From positions 83,556,712-83,620,711 of the forward strand of contig JAVMKO010000009.1 in the NCBI GenBank assembly GCA_032164245.1: DNA of 64,000 nt, read 5' to 3'. Under the pieces are notes generated by a model, which had not been told where the DNA came from, did no database searches, and was given only the letters and a program-made list of their open reading frames with translations. Each line of letters opens with the position of its first letter. Position 1 is the stretch's first letter. The position numbers and the translations under genes were made by a program. Below are positions 1 through 16,914 of the stretch, piece by piece. This DNA is from Sternotherus odoratus. Taxonomy: Eukaryota; Chordata; Testudines; Kinosternidae.

Positions 1-4984
<4,984 letters not shown>

Positions 4985-5870
4985 CGTGAGGGCGCAGAGA
5001 GTCCCAATGCCAGCTTGAAGAACAGGAAGGTCATTTTTGGGTGATGCTGCTCCCTCCTCCTTGCTAGGCACCGTGACGGGTTAGTGTTGTGTGCGTACCA
5101 TTAGCTGTAGAGACGGTGTGAACGGACGATGAGGTGGAATCACTGCTGGGGAATACGAGAGCACTGCAGGTTGGGGCTGAACTGGCCCCTCTCCTTCCGG
5201 CAGTCGTGAACGCACCAGCCCACGCACAAACCAGGTGCTCACTTGGACTTAGCTGTACGGGGCAAGTGCTGTGCAGATGGACTGGCTCCTAGGGGCACAC
5301 CCGAATGGTCGGTCTCACTGCAAAGTAAGACACGGCGGTTACGAGAGAAGGCCAAACAAAGGGAACATATTACTGCACAAAATGTTGCCTTTTGGGTGGG
5401 ATTGAAAAATTTCAAATATTGATGTTTTTGGACTAGCTCTTGTATTTACCAACCCTGGGGCTAGGGAAGTGGACAGCCCTATTTTTAACCCAGTATTTTA
5501 GTTTTTAAAAATCTTAATTTTCCCTCAAACCCAGCTAAACCTTTGTAAGAGCCGCCACCAGAGCACTCCCCGGCTGCGGTGAGATTCCGGCGGGGTCCTG
5601 TAGGCCGTGGCTGAGAGGGAAGGCTGGAGAGAGCCTGTGGGGGAGCTCTGGGGGTCACACACGTGCCTGGCAAGGAGCCAGCAAACCAGGGTATTGAGCT
5701 ATGGGATGGGAGGGGTGGGTTGGGCACGCGCCTGGTGGGGAAAGACGCACCCATCAAGTGACCAGTCAAGACAAGGGGAGTTATCCGGATGCTGCCCACG
5801 CTGTGTGTTTCAAGCGTCTTCGTTCTGTTGTTTTAGAAGCTGGACAATAAAACAAATGAACCCCTCCCCC
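4985..5870 (+). other. FRMD7: FRMD7 3' untranslated region (inferred)
   Basis: Non-coding sequence follows the stop codon up to a canonical AATAAA at 5846-5851. The end point about 20 nt later is inferred, since the cleavage site cannot be read directly. Confidence 0.6.
5846..5851 (+). terminator. FRMD7: Candidate FRMD7 polyadenylation signal AATAAA
   Basis: The hexamer lies in tggacaataaaacaaatg about 860 nt after the stop codon, on the sense strand. It is the first AATAAA I see downstream of FRMD7. Confidence 0.55.
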
Positions 5871-8800
5871 CCTTGCGTTAGGCGCGGTGGTATTTCAGTC
5901 CCCAGGCGTTTAGCTTCCTCCTCATTCTTCTGCCAAGGGTCACCCACTGGATACACAGCAGGGGAGGGTGAATCCTGGAGATCATGGGACCCCCACAATC
6001 ACAATCCTGCCCCCACTCCGCAGAGCAGCCCCGCCAGTTCCTGTCTCCTGCCATTTGCTGACCCCGGCCCTGCCAATCAGCTGCCTTACTGCTGAAGAAG
6101 CAAAACTCCTGGTTGGATTTCTAAAGAGACACCCCCCCCCACACACCCCCATGGGGGTGGCGTCTCCCTGAGGGTAACCCCCACAGCGCACCTCCTTCAA
6201 AGCCTCAGGTGCTGAGTATTTTGACTCACAGGTAGCGACAGATGAAAATTTATTGGGGTCCTGGCTACAAAGACCTTTTGGGCCTCCCACATCCCTCCCT
6301 GCCCCGGGCCCCTGCTCTGCCCCTTTCCCCCAAGCTCACACCCTCACTTGCAAGAGCCGCCCAGATAGCCCAGCTGCGGTGGGGAGCCCGGGCCCCTCCC
6401 CTGCGTGCGGGGGGGGGGGGGGCGCACCCTGGGGTGTGCAATGACGCAGGCCAGGGGCTGCACTGAGAAGCGTTGCGTTGTATATTGGCCAATCCAGGCT
6501 AAAGTGCGCTAGGGGCTGGGTGGGCTGAGACAGTCAAACTCGGTGCATGGCAGACACGGTAAACACACAACATGCCCCCAAGGTGGTGGAACACCCTAGT
6601 GAAATGGCTGGTGCCGGTCATACTGCCGGGGGACCTCCCCTCCTCCCCCCATGGGGCACAGTGGGGGGGGGCAAAGGGGGGGGGGGCTGCCTGAGGCAGA
6701 CAGTTGCCTCACCACCCCACCCATCCCAACCGGCCCACTCCTGGGTGGAAGGAGAACTCTGAGCTGCTGCCTTCCCCGTCAAGCAGGTTAAGGAGCTGTG
6801 GGGGACGCGCACACACACACACACACACTCACATCCACACACACCCCACTCTCTCTCACTCACTCACTCCACCCCACCCAGTTGCCCACTGGTTGTCCCT
6901 GCCCTGGGCCCTGACGGGCGACACCTTGGGCTGGCCAGTTAGGGGCCAACTGTTTTATTGCAGAAAAGCAAACACCACTGCTCCCCCGCTTCCCTGAGGC
7001 CCTGCTCCATCCCCCCCCCCCCACACGCCTCCTCCCTCCCTCCCGTGCTTGTTTGCCTGTGGCTCCAAGGGGCTGGGGTAATGCAAGGAGCACCCCCCCC
7101 CCCCAATGGCCATCCCTGCACTGAGGCGCCGGCGGGACGTGCTGGCTGCGTCCCAAGAGCCAGCCCTGCTGTGCTACCAACTGGACTATTAAGGGGCCTG
7201 AGGGGAGCCGCCCGGCTGGTGCGGTCTCACCCGACACCCCGCTGGCCCGTGCCAGCTGACTCACACTGCCAGGGCTTCAGTTAAGCGGGGTGGAGACGTT
7301 CTGGCTTGCACCGCAGACGACATGCTGGGCTCCCACCTTGTAGGGGCCTGAAGCCTGGGCTCCTGCCCAAATGGCGGCCTCACACGTAACCAGCCGCTTC
7401 GCCTCAGTCAGCCGCCGGGGTCTAAGCTCACGTCTGATACAGCCACCCAGTCCAAGGGTTTTGCCCTGGGCCCCGCTCAGCTGTAGCCCTCGGGTACTAG
7501 CTGCCCTCCACTCATGACTGTGCCACCCCTAACCGGGCAGCCCGGGGCCAGGCTAATGGGGCCGTGAGAGGCAGCATCACAACCCCACACACTAGCAACA
7601 CACACGGGTACGAGGCTTTGTGAGCAGGGTGTTAAGGTTGCGGAGCCGTGCCTGTGATTCACCCACAACAAAGGCGCAGGCAATGGGCCACTCATACCTG
7701 GGAGAGACACGCAAACAGAGCATGATGTTTAGCCACTCAGGGAAGGACCCCCTCCCTCCCCCCCCACCACGCACAATGCCCCCAGTCCCTGGTCAATGCT
7801 CTGCCCCCCTCACGCAGTGTTTTAAAGCGTCCCAAAAGAAGTGTACCCCTCGCTCATCCCCACCCCTACCCCCCACTAAAAACATCTGCTGGTGCTAGGG
7901 TGCCCTTGAGCAGGGTTGGAAAAACTATGCCCCCCCCCCCCCAGACCCCTGGCTCCTGCCATTGTAATCAGGCCCGGCTGCGCTCTCTGGGAAGCGGTGT
8001 CTGGGGCTTTCCCCCCTCCGGCGCTCGAGGCAGGGAGTGGAGTTGGAGTATTGCCCCACTCCACACGGCTCCTGGAAGCAGCAGCGTCTACCTTGAATGC
8101 CGCGTACAGGTCTGGTCACCCCCATCTGCTATATTAGAAATGGAAACGGTAGAGAAAATGGCAGCAGCTACAATTGTTGTGTGGCCAACTTCCCCCTGAG
8201 AGGAGATTAAAAGGGCTGGGCCTGCTTTGCTGAAGGGGAAGGACAGAGGTCTAGAACATCCGGAACCGGGTGGCTAAGGAAGTGTTATTTGCCCCTTTAC
8301 GTAACACACAGGCCAAGGGGGGTCACCCACCCCGTGACACTCATAGGCAGCTGCTTTAACTCAGCAAAGGTGGAAGTATTTCTTCCCACAACACACAGCA
8401 CGCCTGGCCCCCATTTTGCCACAGGATGTTATGAAGGCAAATCCCGTGAGAGAGTTACCACGGTCCTGGAGGATGAGTCCAGCAGTGGCTATTAGCCAAG
8501 GATGGAACCCCAAGCTCTGGGTGTCCCTAAACCCTTCACTGCCAGAAGCTGAGCCTGGATACCGGGGTGGATCACTCGCTACTTGCCTTTGAAGCCTCTG
8601 GCACTGGCCCATCACAAAATGGGATAATGGACCTTTGGCCTGACCCACTAGGGCCAGTTACGCTGCTAGGGTGGGATGGAAGAAGTGACACCATTCTACG
8701 CCATTAGTACTGATCCCCCCCCCGCCCCCCCATGGGACTCAGGCTGCCCACGAGGCAGAACTGTGAGCCTGGCGTCGCGCCCGCCTGATGTCTGGCAACC

Positions 8801-9045
8801 AGCCGCAGGTCCTGTGTGTGCCTCCCATATAGAGCCCAGGGAAGGGCCAAGAGTGCATGAATAGGAGCCATGATGCAGGGATGGGAAAGGAGGCACTGCC
8901 CGCCCCGGCCCCCAGCAGCTGGTCTTGAGCGCGCACCCCACTTTGGAGACCGCGGCAGGCACTGATCCACTAACAGCAGCATTGTGGTGTATGGATGCCA
9001 GGTCTGTGTCATACCCACTCCAGCATCTAGCCCTTCACGAGATAG
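5871..9045. other. GC-rich intergenic region, no recognised gene
   Basis: About 3.2 kb lie between FRMD7 and the first DIRS element. The region is GC-rich with many C and G homopolymer tracts (for example near 6410, 6668, 7010, 7097 and 7927). Open frames here are under 135 codons, rich in Pro, Gly and Ser, and match no family I recognise. On the - strand AATAAA-type hexamers occur near 6246-6251 and 6950, so a - strand transcript ending here is possible but unsupported otherwise. Confidence 0.5.
6811..6872. repeat. (CA)n and CTCA-rich microsatellite
   Basis: Cacacaca runs pass into acatccacacaca, then ctctctcactcactcactc. It is a short compound microsatellite in the GC-rich intergenic region. 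Confidence 0.8.
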
Positions 9046-9290
9046 AACAGTTACTTACTCGTAACGTTGGTTCTTCGAGATGTGTTGCTCATGTCCATTC
9101 CCATATGTGTGTGCGTTCCGCGCATGCCCGGTCTCCGGAAAGCTTTTCCCCAGCGGTACCCGTAGGGTCGGCAGGGGCGACCCCTGGAGTGGCGCCGATA
9201 TGGCCATGCATATATGCCCCTGCCGACCCTCCCCCCGCTCAGTTCCTTCTTTCCGTCCTTGGCGGTAGCTGGAACAGCTTACTCCTCTGT
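9046..9290 (+). promoter_or_regulatory. DIRS-A left terminal repeat with TATA-like box
   Basis: The start aacagttacttactcg matches the outer end of the DIRS-B right repeat in inverse orientation. The repeat includes ggagtggcgcc, shared with DIRS-B, and a TATA-like catatatgcc near 9208-9217. In DIRS elements the left repeat carries the promoter. The inner boundary is approximate. Confidence 0.65.
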
Positions 9291-9406
9291 CACAGAGCGG
9301 TATCTTGTTCTCTAGTAGTTAGGTATTTAGGTTAATTGTTCTTATTGTTCGAATTCTTTAGTGTTAGATAGTAGTTAAGTAGTTGTTAGATCTCTGACGC
9401 CGGGTT

Positions 9407-11638
9407 ATGCCTGGGGCGTCAGGGTTCAAGACCTGTAAAGTTTGCGGCAAGCCCATGCCGATTAGTGACCCTCACTCCCGTTGCCTCAAGTGCCTGGGAG
9501 AGGGCCATCAGACCGAGAAGTGCTCGAGCTGCAAGAGCTTTAAGCCGCGCACTAAAAAGGAGAGGGACTTTCGTTTAAAGTTAATCCTCATGGAGTCGGC
9601 ACTCCAGCCACCAACGGAGCCGTCCGCCTCCAGCAGCGCACCGGCGTCGGTGCGCGGCACCGCGACCCCGAAGGGCCTGAAGACTCCTCGGCACCGGTCG
9701 CCACGGCACGGATCCTCCTCCTTATCCAGAAGGCACCGGTCTCAGTCGCCGGTCCCTTCCAAAAAATCTAGAGGGCGCTCCCCGGTGCGCAAGGGCACGG
9801 GTGATCCCTCGGTGGTGCCAGCAGCTCCGGGGCACGTGAGACGGCCCCGTTCAGAGCGCGCACCGATAGCGGCACCGGAGCCTATCACCATCTCCCCGGA
9901 GATAGTGCCCTCTCGGGAAATCGAGGTGCCGGAGTTGGAACCGCCCTCGACCCCAGAGGCGTTCGACGCGGCGGTGGACCTTATGGGCACCGCGGTCGAC
10001 ACGGCACCGCAGTTTGCCATCCCGGCACCGGTCACCCGCACCGTCGCTCAGGTCATTCCGCCGGCACCGGTGACTTCGGTACCGGCAAGCTCGGCTCTAG
10101 CGGCACCGGCAACCTCGATGGCGCCGCTGATACCCGCACCGGCTCCCACCGCACCACAGGCACCGAGGTTTCCCGGGAAGCCTGAAATGTACTCACGGGG
10201 CATAGCGCCAGAGGGCACCGCACCGCCCTGGTCGCAGTCCGACTATTCATCAGAGTCGGATGCTTCTTCGTCACGGTCCAGGTCCCGCCATAGCCATAGT
10301 TCCCGGCACCACCATTCACGGCACCGTCACTCCTCCCATCGACGGCACCGGCAGCCATCCGTGGTGGTAGAGCAAGGCCCTCCCCAATGGCCGTTTTGGA
10401 CCCCGTTTACCTACCATCAGGCCCAGGGACCTCCATCAGTAGCCTCCTGGCCTTCGGTGCCGAGAGGTCCGGTGTCTGCCACCGTCACTAGGCCTCAATC
10501 GGAGGAACATGTGGCTGACCCTCTGCCTGGTACATCGGACACTCAGTCTGCAATCAGGGAGATTCAAGGGGAGGATGTTCAGATGGAGAACCCCCAACCT
10601 GGCTCCTCTTCATCGTCCCCGGACGACGCAGTGGCGGGCTCCTCTTACAACCTGCCACCCATGGACATTAGGGGTCATCAGGACCTGCTGAGAAGGGTGG
10701 CGCAAAACCTCAACCTCCAGCCTGAGGAAGTCAAAGGGGACGAGGAGGATCCTAATGTAGACATCCTCTCATCCGACTCACCACCTCAGATAGCGCTACC
10801 CTTCATGCGCAAGGTCAGGTCCACCATGGACTCCCTCTGGCAGACCCCCTCATCGCTTCCACCTACGGCTAAAGGAGTGGAGCGCCGGTACTTCGCACCA
10901 CGGGAGGGGTACGAGTACCTGTTCACGCACCCACCGCCTGGCTCCATGGTCGCGGATGCAGTGAACCACAGGGAGCGTCAGGGCCAGACAGGACCTACCC
11001 CAAAGTCACACGACTCAAAGAAATTGGACCTCTGGGGTAGGAAGGTATACTCGTCGGCGGCTCTACAGCTCCGCATTGCGAATCAGCAGGCCGCCCTGGG
11101 CCGGTACGCCTATAACACCTGGTCTGCGATGACCAAATTTGAGGGCACCTTACCCCAGGAATCGGCCCACGAGTTCAAGGCCATAGTGCAAGAGGGCAGG
11201 GTGGTTTCCAGAGCTGCCCTACAGGCCGCATTAGACGCAGCGGACTCGGCCTCACGCCAATTGGGCACGGCAGTAGCTATGCGCAGGGGGGCCTGGTTAC
11301 ACGTTTCGGGTATTCCCCCGCCTGTGCAGGCAACTATACAGGACTTGCCATTCGATAGGCAGGGGTTATTTGCTATCGATACGGACAAGAAATTACAGTC
11401 CATGAAGGACTCCAGGGCCATGCTCCGCTCCCTTGGGCTACATACACCACAGGGCCAAAGAAGACCCTTTAGGGCTCCCCCGCCCCCGCCAGCCAGACCC
11501 TATCAGGCACCACCTTATAGGAGGGACCAACCCCGAAGGGGCGGGAGAGGTAATAGTAGAGGTCGGCAACGCCCCTCCCCTCACCAGCCTCAAGGGCCAG
11601 GGAATAACCACCCTCCTGGCCCCAGGCCGAACTTTTGA
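9407..11638 (+). CDS. DIRS-A Gag-like protein, 743 residues
   Basis: This is an intact open frame starting at ATG after the terminal repeat. Residues 10-45 hold a conserved Cys/His block (CxxC, HxxCLKC, then HxxxxCxxC) shared with DIRS-B, so a zinc-binding role is likely. Residues about 90-280 are rich in Ser, Pro, Ala and Thr. A short Arg/Ser/His-rich patch (SRSRSRHSHSSRHHHSRH) lies near 290-325. From about 490 to 700 is the block best conserved with DIRS-B (GVERRYF, YEYLF, GRKVYSS, QESAHEF, QAALDAADSA, QDLPFD), the likely capsid-like domain. The C-terminus is basic, rich in Pro, Arg and Gly. The stop is in AAC-TTT-TGA. A structural role is family knowledge; the domains are by comparison of the two copies only. 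Confidence 0.85.
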   Translation: MPGASGFKTCKVCGKPMPISDPHSRCLKCLGEGHQTEKCSSCKSFKPRTKKERDFRLKLILMESALQPPTEPSASSSAPASVRGTATPKGLKTPRHRSPRHGSSSLSRRHRSQSPVPSKKSRGRSPVRKGTGDPSVVPAAPGHVRRPRSERAPIAAPEPITISPEIVPSREIEVPELEPPSTPEAFDAAVDLMGTAVDTAPQFAIPAPVTRTVAQVIPPAPVTSVPASSALAAPATSMAPLIPAPAPTAPQAPRFPGKPEMYSRGIAPEGTAPPWSQSDYSSESDASSSRSRSRHSHSSRHHHSRHRHSSHRRHRQPSVVVEQGPPQWPFWTPFTYHQAQGPPSVASWPSVPRGPVSATVTRPQSEEHVADPLPGTSDTQSAIREIQGEDVQMENPQPGSSSSSPDDAVAGSSYNLPPMDIRGHQDLLRRVAQNLNLQPEEVKGDEEDPNVDILSSDSPPQIALPFMRKVRSTMDSLWQTPSSLPPTAKGVERRYFAPREGYEYLFTHPPPGSMVADAVNHRERQGQTGPTPKSHDSKKLDLWGRKVYSSAALQLRIANQQAALGRYAYNTWSAMTKFEGTLPQESAHEFKAIVQEGRVVSRAALQAALDAADSASRQLGTAVAMRRGAWLHVSGIPPPVQATIQDLPFDRQGLFAIDTDKKLQSMKDSRAMLRSLGLHTPQGQRRPFRAPPPPPARPYQAPPYRRDQPRRGGRGNSRGRQRPSPHQPQGPGNNHPPGPRPNF

Positions 11639-13536
11639 AGCTGCGCCCGGGGACGCCGAGCCAGCCTCCGAACCCATAGCTTCCCTCCCGTTTGTGAACC
11701 GTCTATCCCATTTCTACCAGGCATGGTCCTCTATCACCTCGGACAAGTGGGTTCTCAGCCTGGTAGAAGTGGGATATTCTATCCAGTTCTCTGTTCTCCC
11801 TCCCACCCACCCCCCGTGCCCGTCCCTCTTCAGGGACCCATCTCACGAGCAACTCCTAGATCAGGAGGTCCATACCCTCTTGTCTTTGGGTGCCATAGAG
11901 GAGGTTCCTCAAGAATTTCGGGGCAAGGGTTACTATTCCCGTTATTTCCTTATCCCGAAGGCCAAAGGAGGGCTCCGCCCCATCCTGGACTTGCGAGGCC
12001 TCAACTCCTACATAAAGAAGTTGAAGTTTCGCATGCTCTCCTTAGCCGTCATAATTCCTGCTATGGATCAAGGGGACTGGTTCGCCGCCCTCGACTTAAA
12101 GGACGCTTACTTTCACATCTCCATTATCCCGAGACACAGACGATTCCTGAGGTTCGTGATAGGTTCCCGACATTACCAATTCACGGTTCTTCCGTTCGGC
12201 CTTTCGTCAGCACCAAGGGTATTCACGAAATGCATGGCGGTAGTCGCAGCGTTCCTCAGACGGAACGGCATCCATGTTTACCCTTACCTGGACGATTGGC
12301 TCATCAGAGCAAAGTCGAGGCACCTACTCCTAAGACAAATCACGTTCATCAAGGCCATCTTCCTAAAGCTGGGCCTTATCCTCAATATACCGAAGTCAAC
12401 TCTCATTCCTACGCAGAGGATAGAGTTTATTGGCGTAATACTGGACTCTCGATGTGCACGAGCCTTCCTACCTCCATCTCGAGCCAAGGCTTTAGCGGAC
12501 ATTATTTCCCCGCTACTTCGGGGCCCCATGACCACGGCAAGAAACTGCATGGTCCTAATGGGCCACATGGCGGCATGCACCTACGTGGTGCCGTTCGCGA
12601 GGCTACGGCTACGCCCTCTGCAAGCCTGGTTCGCGAAGGTGTACAACCAACGCAGGGACCCCCTCGACCTGGTCGTGACTCTTCCAGTAAAGGTAAGACA
12701 ATCACTTCTCTGGTGGCTCCAACCCACATCTCTGAACGGTGGGGTGCCCTTTCACAAACCCCAACCGTCCGCGACGCTGGGGGGCGCATCTAGAAAAGAA
12801 CACGACACAGGGCCTCTGGTCTCAAGAAGAGTTGTCTCTCCACATAAACGTACGAGAGCTCAGAGCAGTTCGCCTGGCATGCCAGACTTTTCAGTTGGAT
12901 CTGAAGGGCAAGAACATCACGGTCCTAACAGACAATACGGCCGCGATGTTCTATATAAACAAACAGGGTGGTGCTCGCTCCTCTCCCCTGTGCAAGGAAG
13001 CCCTCGCCCTTTGGGATTTCTGCATCCCCAGGGGGATCTCCCTCACAGCGGCTTACCTTCCAGGAGAGCAGAATGTGCTGGCGGACTCCCTGAGCCGCTC
13101 CTTCCGGGGCCACGAGTGGTCCCTCAGACCCGATGTGGCCCACTCGATTTTCCAAAGGTGGGGGTTTCCCCATCTCGACCTGTTCGCCACAAGGACCAAC
13201 AGGAAGTGCCACAGGTTTTGCTCCCTCCTCAACCTCAGCCCGGGGTCCGAGGGGGACGCATTTCACATTCTGTGGACGGGGGGCCTGCTTTATGCATTTC
13301 CCCCGTTTCCCCTTGTTCACAAGGTACTGGCGAAGGCCCGTCAGGACAAAGCGTCGCTTATACTGGTAGCGCCAGCCTGGCCTCGGCAGCACTGGTACTC
13401 GACCCTGTTGTCTCTCTGTGTGGCGACACCGATAACACTTCCCCTGTCGCCAACACTGATCTCCCAAGACCACGGGAGGATGCTACATCCCAACCTACAG
13501 TCCCTCCACCTCACGGCGTGGTATATCCGTGGTTAA
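11639..13536 (+). pseudogene. DIRS-A reverse transcriptase / RNase H ORF, broken by a deletion
   Basis: The RT frame is +1 relative to gag and is open through the gag stop. RT motifs are intact: FFRDPSHEQ-type N-region, LIPKAKGGLRPILDLR, WFAALDLKDAYFHI, FGLSSAPRVFTK, and the catalytic YLDD at 12285-12296. After GGVPF (about 12745) the frame is lost near 12766-12778. Against DIRS-B, 26 nt are missing, which removes the first RNase H Asp (the VTDAS motif) and shifts the frame. The remainder (HINVRELRAVRLA, VLTDNTAAMFYINKQGG, NVLADSLSRSF, then PHLDLFATRTNRKC) continues in another frame to TAA at 13536. RT-only function cannot be excluded, but RNase H is dead. Confidence 0.88.
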
Positions 13537-13657
13537 AACCAGCAGAGCTTCAGTGCTCAGATTCAGTCAGGGAAGTCCTCCTGGGTAGCAGAAAACCTTC
13601 CACGAGGGGAACCTATACTGCCAAATGGAAGCGCTTCTCACTGTGGGTTCAGAACAA
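13510..13657 (+). pseudogene. DIRS-A tyrosine recombinase, N-terminal remnant
   Basis: About 45 residues match the start of the DIRS-B recombinase: LLGSRKPSTRGTYTAKWKRF, the beginning of the N-terminal DNA-binding (SAM-like) domain. The match stops at NKGG and the catalytic domain is absent. Because of the RNase H frameshift, this frame is joined downstream of the RT in one long artefactual open frame. Confidence 0.8.
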
Positions 13658-15993
13658 GGGTGGCTTAAAGGCATGGATAACTGCTTTTCCAGTTCTAGGG
13701 CCTGTACTTAGGTGTTTGGCTACATGCATTTCCCCTGTGGGCTGCCCCAGCTCTGTGCAAACAGTCAGCACTGCAGGCCCAAAGCAAACTGCTCAATAAC
13801 CTCAAGATCTGTTAAGGTACGAAGGCGGCAGGTTAATGGTCAAGGCACGGTAACAGCGCCTGGCAGACTGAGGCCACTAAGACATGTATGTACGTGATGC
13901 TGGATGCAGCTCAGTGAATGGCACGACTTTCCATTCCCCCCTCCACTGGACAAAGATCCTGCCTCTGAGATACGTCTTTATACCCCGATCTGAACACGTC
14001 AATACTGTCTCTGACAGTTAATCACTGCCCGTGCCATGCCTAGTTATCACTGTGTAGAGGCTGGTTTGAGCAAAACATTTTTACTATGTAATTATCCCGA
14101 CCTTATCTTTTAAGAGGGGTCTGTGTGTTCCTGTTCTCCTTGGGGAATGTTTTTGTACCATCCTTGATAGCGGGATGTTCTGGTATCACTTGATATGGGG
14201 ATGTGTTTACGTGAGCCCTCTGTGCCTAGTACTACTTAGAATGTGTGTCTCTGCAATATCAGCCCTGTTCTTGCCAAGATTCTGTGAGCAGGTCCTGCCT
14301 CATCCCAGGCCTCTGACAAGGGCTTATGTCTCAGGCTCTCTTCCTGCTACAGGGCCATGTTCTTAGGTGCATAGGTTACATTTTCCACTTTCCCCCCCAA
14401 ACCCATACCCCAGAAACACAAATTTAGATCAGATGCAGGACTGCTCCAACTTGTGCTGGCAGTAATAGGCCTCTAGAGCTGCTCAGCCAGCCTGGGACCC
14501 CTGGAGCATAGCACAACTCCACATATCTGTCCTCCTTCCCATGCCGTTCCCACAATGCACCATTCTTGTATGAGAGAAAGCACTACCTGATGCTCTAAGA
14601 TAGGGATAAGGATCTAGGCACTTGTCTTTTGCATCCAGTTTCAGCACAGGATAGATTACACAACTCGACAGATTAACACAAGGTACACACAGCACTGTAC
14701 GAACTTCCTCCTCTCGCTGACACAGGCCTTATCCACATTTCCTTCTTCTATTCTAAAATAGAATTTGTGGTCATACAGAATTCTGACACGATCCACTCTA
14801 CAGAACACATGGCATGCCTGCAGTTCTGTGTATAGCTGAAAAGGTTCCAGCCACTCAGGCTCAGAGGGAGAAGCAGGATTTAAAAAAACCAACAACATAC
14901 CAGCTGATCTCAGAGAGGTGTCGTCTTAAGGGCCAAACTAGAGGCATCGGAACATGGGTCGGCAAACCTGAAATCTCTTCTAGCCCAGGTATGTGGGAAA
15001 CATTGGCAGAGGTTCAGAGGAAGGAACAGAAGGGATTCCCTAGGCCAGTTTTATCCATAGAATAGTTTTAGACAGAAGACCTGGACCAAGTGCGCACACT
15101 GAAACCATTTCCCATCCACCTCCAAGGAGGGAGACTAGAGGCTGACAGCAATAGCAGAAACAACTGACAGGAGAACACAAGACAATCCTGAGAAACAAGA
15201 GGGAAAGAAGAGGGGTCTCTGGATTAATTGGACCAAGATCAGGAAATTCAAAGGGTCTAATTTCAGATTTTCCCTTCACTGCACTGGGGTACGGAGCTCC
15301 CATTGTGACTCTTGTGTTCTGCACAGAACAAGCAGAAGGTTCCCACTGGAAGCAAATCACTCCCGGGAAATGAGAGAAAACAGGGATATTGCTCCCAAAT
15401 GAAGTTAGTTTTTTTAATCATACCTCATCCTCTGCCTAAATTACCTTTCCTCCACTCATTACCCATGGGGGTATGTAAACCATCGCTCATTGGTATTACA
15501 CCATGGAATGACTGAAAGCGGCATTAGAAAAAACATCCTGCTACCTGCAGACACTGGGGCCTCATATCCTTGCTAACCAAAAGGAGATTCAGGAAACTCC
15601 AGGCAAACCAAAAGGGATGGAACAGCTTCAGCATGCCATTAATATACCCTAAAATATTAATGATGGCTGGCATTATTCATGTGGGTGTTTGAGAGCAGCG
15701 TTCGCTTCAGACGGTGACACCCTGACTATCCCAGGAAATGGAGCGATCCTGTCACTATCCTTGACAGTTCTGAGGGAGAATGAGAGAAAGTTGGCTTGGT
15801 TCTGTTCCCCACAGCCTCCATGCTTACCGCCCAATATCTGCACGCTTTTGGTCGACTCTGCCCTGCAGATGACTTGCACCATCCATCCATGACAAAGAGG
15901 ACGCCTCAAGGCTGGTGACTTCTCGGCCTCTTTTAATTGAGTTACATTAAGACGAGCTGTAGAAGGGACGTACTAAACTGACCACATCATTAA
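13658..15993. other. Intergenic DNA between DIRS-A and a CR1 remnant
   Basis: No gene, RNA or repeat family is recognised. Open frames are short and without known motifs. Base composition falls to a typical AT-rich level, unlike the GC-rich region left of DIRS-A. Confidence 0.5.
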
Positions 15994-16070
15994 AACATAG
16001 AATCGTAGGACTGGATAGGACCTCGAGAGGTTGTCCAGTCCAGTCCTCTGCACTCAAGGTAGAACTAGCA
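15994..16070 (-). mobile_element. CR1 LINE 3'-end remnant
   Basis: The sequence catagaatcgtaggactgga, then taggacctcgagaggttgtccagtccagtcctctgc, is the reverse complement of the usual sauropsid CR1 tail. Only about 75 bp survive, consistent with the strong 5' truncation of CR1 copies. Confidence 0.75.
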
Positions 16071-16914
16071 AAAGATGATTAAGAAAATAATTTATTTGGC
16101 ACGATCGCGGGCAAGAGAACAAAATGTAACAGGTAGAGACATACTGTCTCTGAGAAAATGGAGTTTAATTAGTGACATATCAGAAAGGCAGGAAGTATTT
16201 TTGTCTAATTTCCAAGATTAACGACTGAGATACAGTAGCCCCTTGGTTTACAGGCCCAGCTAATGGCCAACAAAGGTGCAAGATACAAATTTTAAACATT
16301 TAAGGGATTTTTGGTTTTGGTGATCATCACAAATTGTTTAGAATGCAGGTAACATTTGAAGCTTAATTTCATGCATCAGAAGAGCATGAAATTAGCAAAC
16401 CAACATACAGATCACTAAGGCTTTGCAAAAAGGAAAAAAAAAAAAGCAATGTTAAGTCATAAAACAGTGTGATAAAGCCAGACCGTAAACAACTGCTAAA
16501 CTTTGTGCAAACACATTAAGAATCTAAGTTTTCTAATCACTAAGCAGTCACTTGACTGTAAGAACAGATTTTCATGATTACTACCTGTACACTGAACAAA
16601 ATCTTGGCAGAATCTGAGAGAAACTGAATTAAGAGGCTTTAGGGATGATTACATTGACCAAGGACTCCGATATCCAAGTATGACTAATAGAATAAGTTTC
16701 TTTTTTTTAATGCAATTCTATTTCCATAAGTGACTAAAATGTCAATTCTCAACACAAGGTGGAAAATACACAAGCCAGAGTATGGTTCCCTAATGAACCC
16801 TGTATACTAAAAAGTATAATTTACTCTCATCGTGATGCATAGGACTTCAGCAGAGCAAATCCCATTTGAAATGCAACTTGCAGTTCTTCCAATGGACAGC
16901 ACTATAGAAGACCA

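Larger units (their letters stand above)
9046..13657 (+). mobile_element. DIRS-A: DIRS1-like retrotransposon, 3' truncated
   Basis: DIRS elements are tyrosine-recombinase retrotransposons. This copy begins with a terminal repeat (ttcttcgagatgtgttgctc, also found at the ends of DIRS-B), then a 743-codon gag, then RT, RNase H and a downstream domain, and stops about 40 codons into the recombinase gene. The last shared residues (SRKPSTRGTYTAKWKRF, then NKGG) end near 13657, after which the sequence is unrelated. No recombinase core, internal complementary region or right terminal repeat follows. Relative to DIRS-B a 26-nt deletion lies in RNase H. It cannot be autonomous as it stands. Confidence 0.92.

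Noticed and set aside
11433..13799. A single 788-residue protein from the DIRS-A RT frame
   Set aside because: It joins RT to the overlap frame across a 26-nt deletion and overruns the element end; it is not one natural protein.
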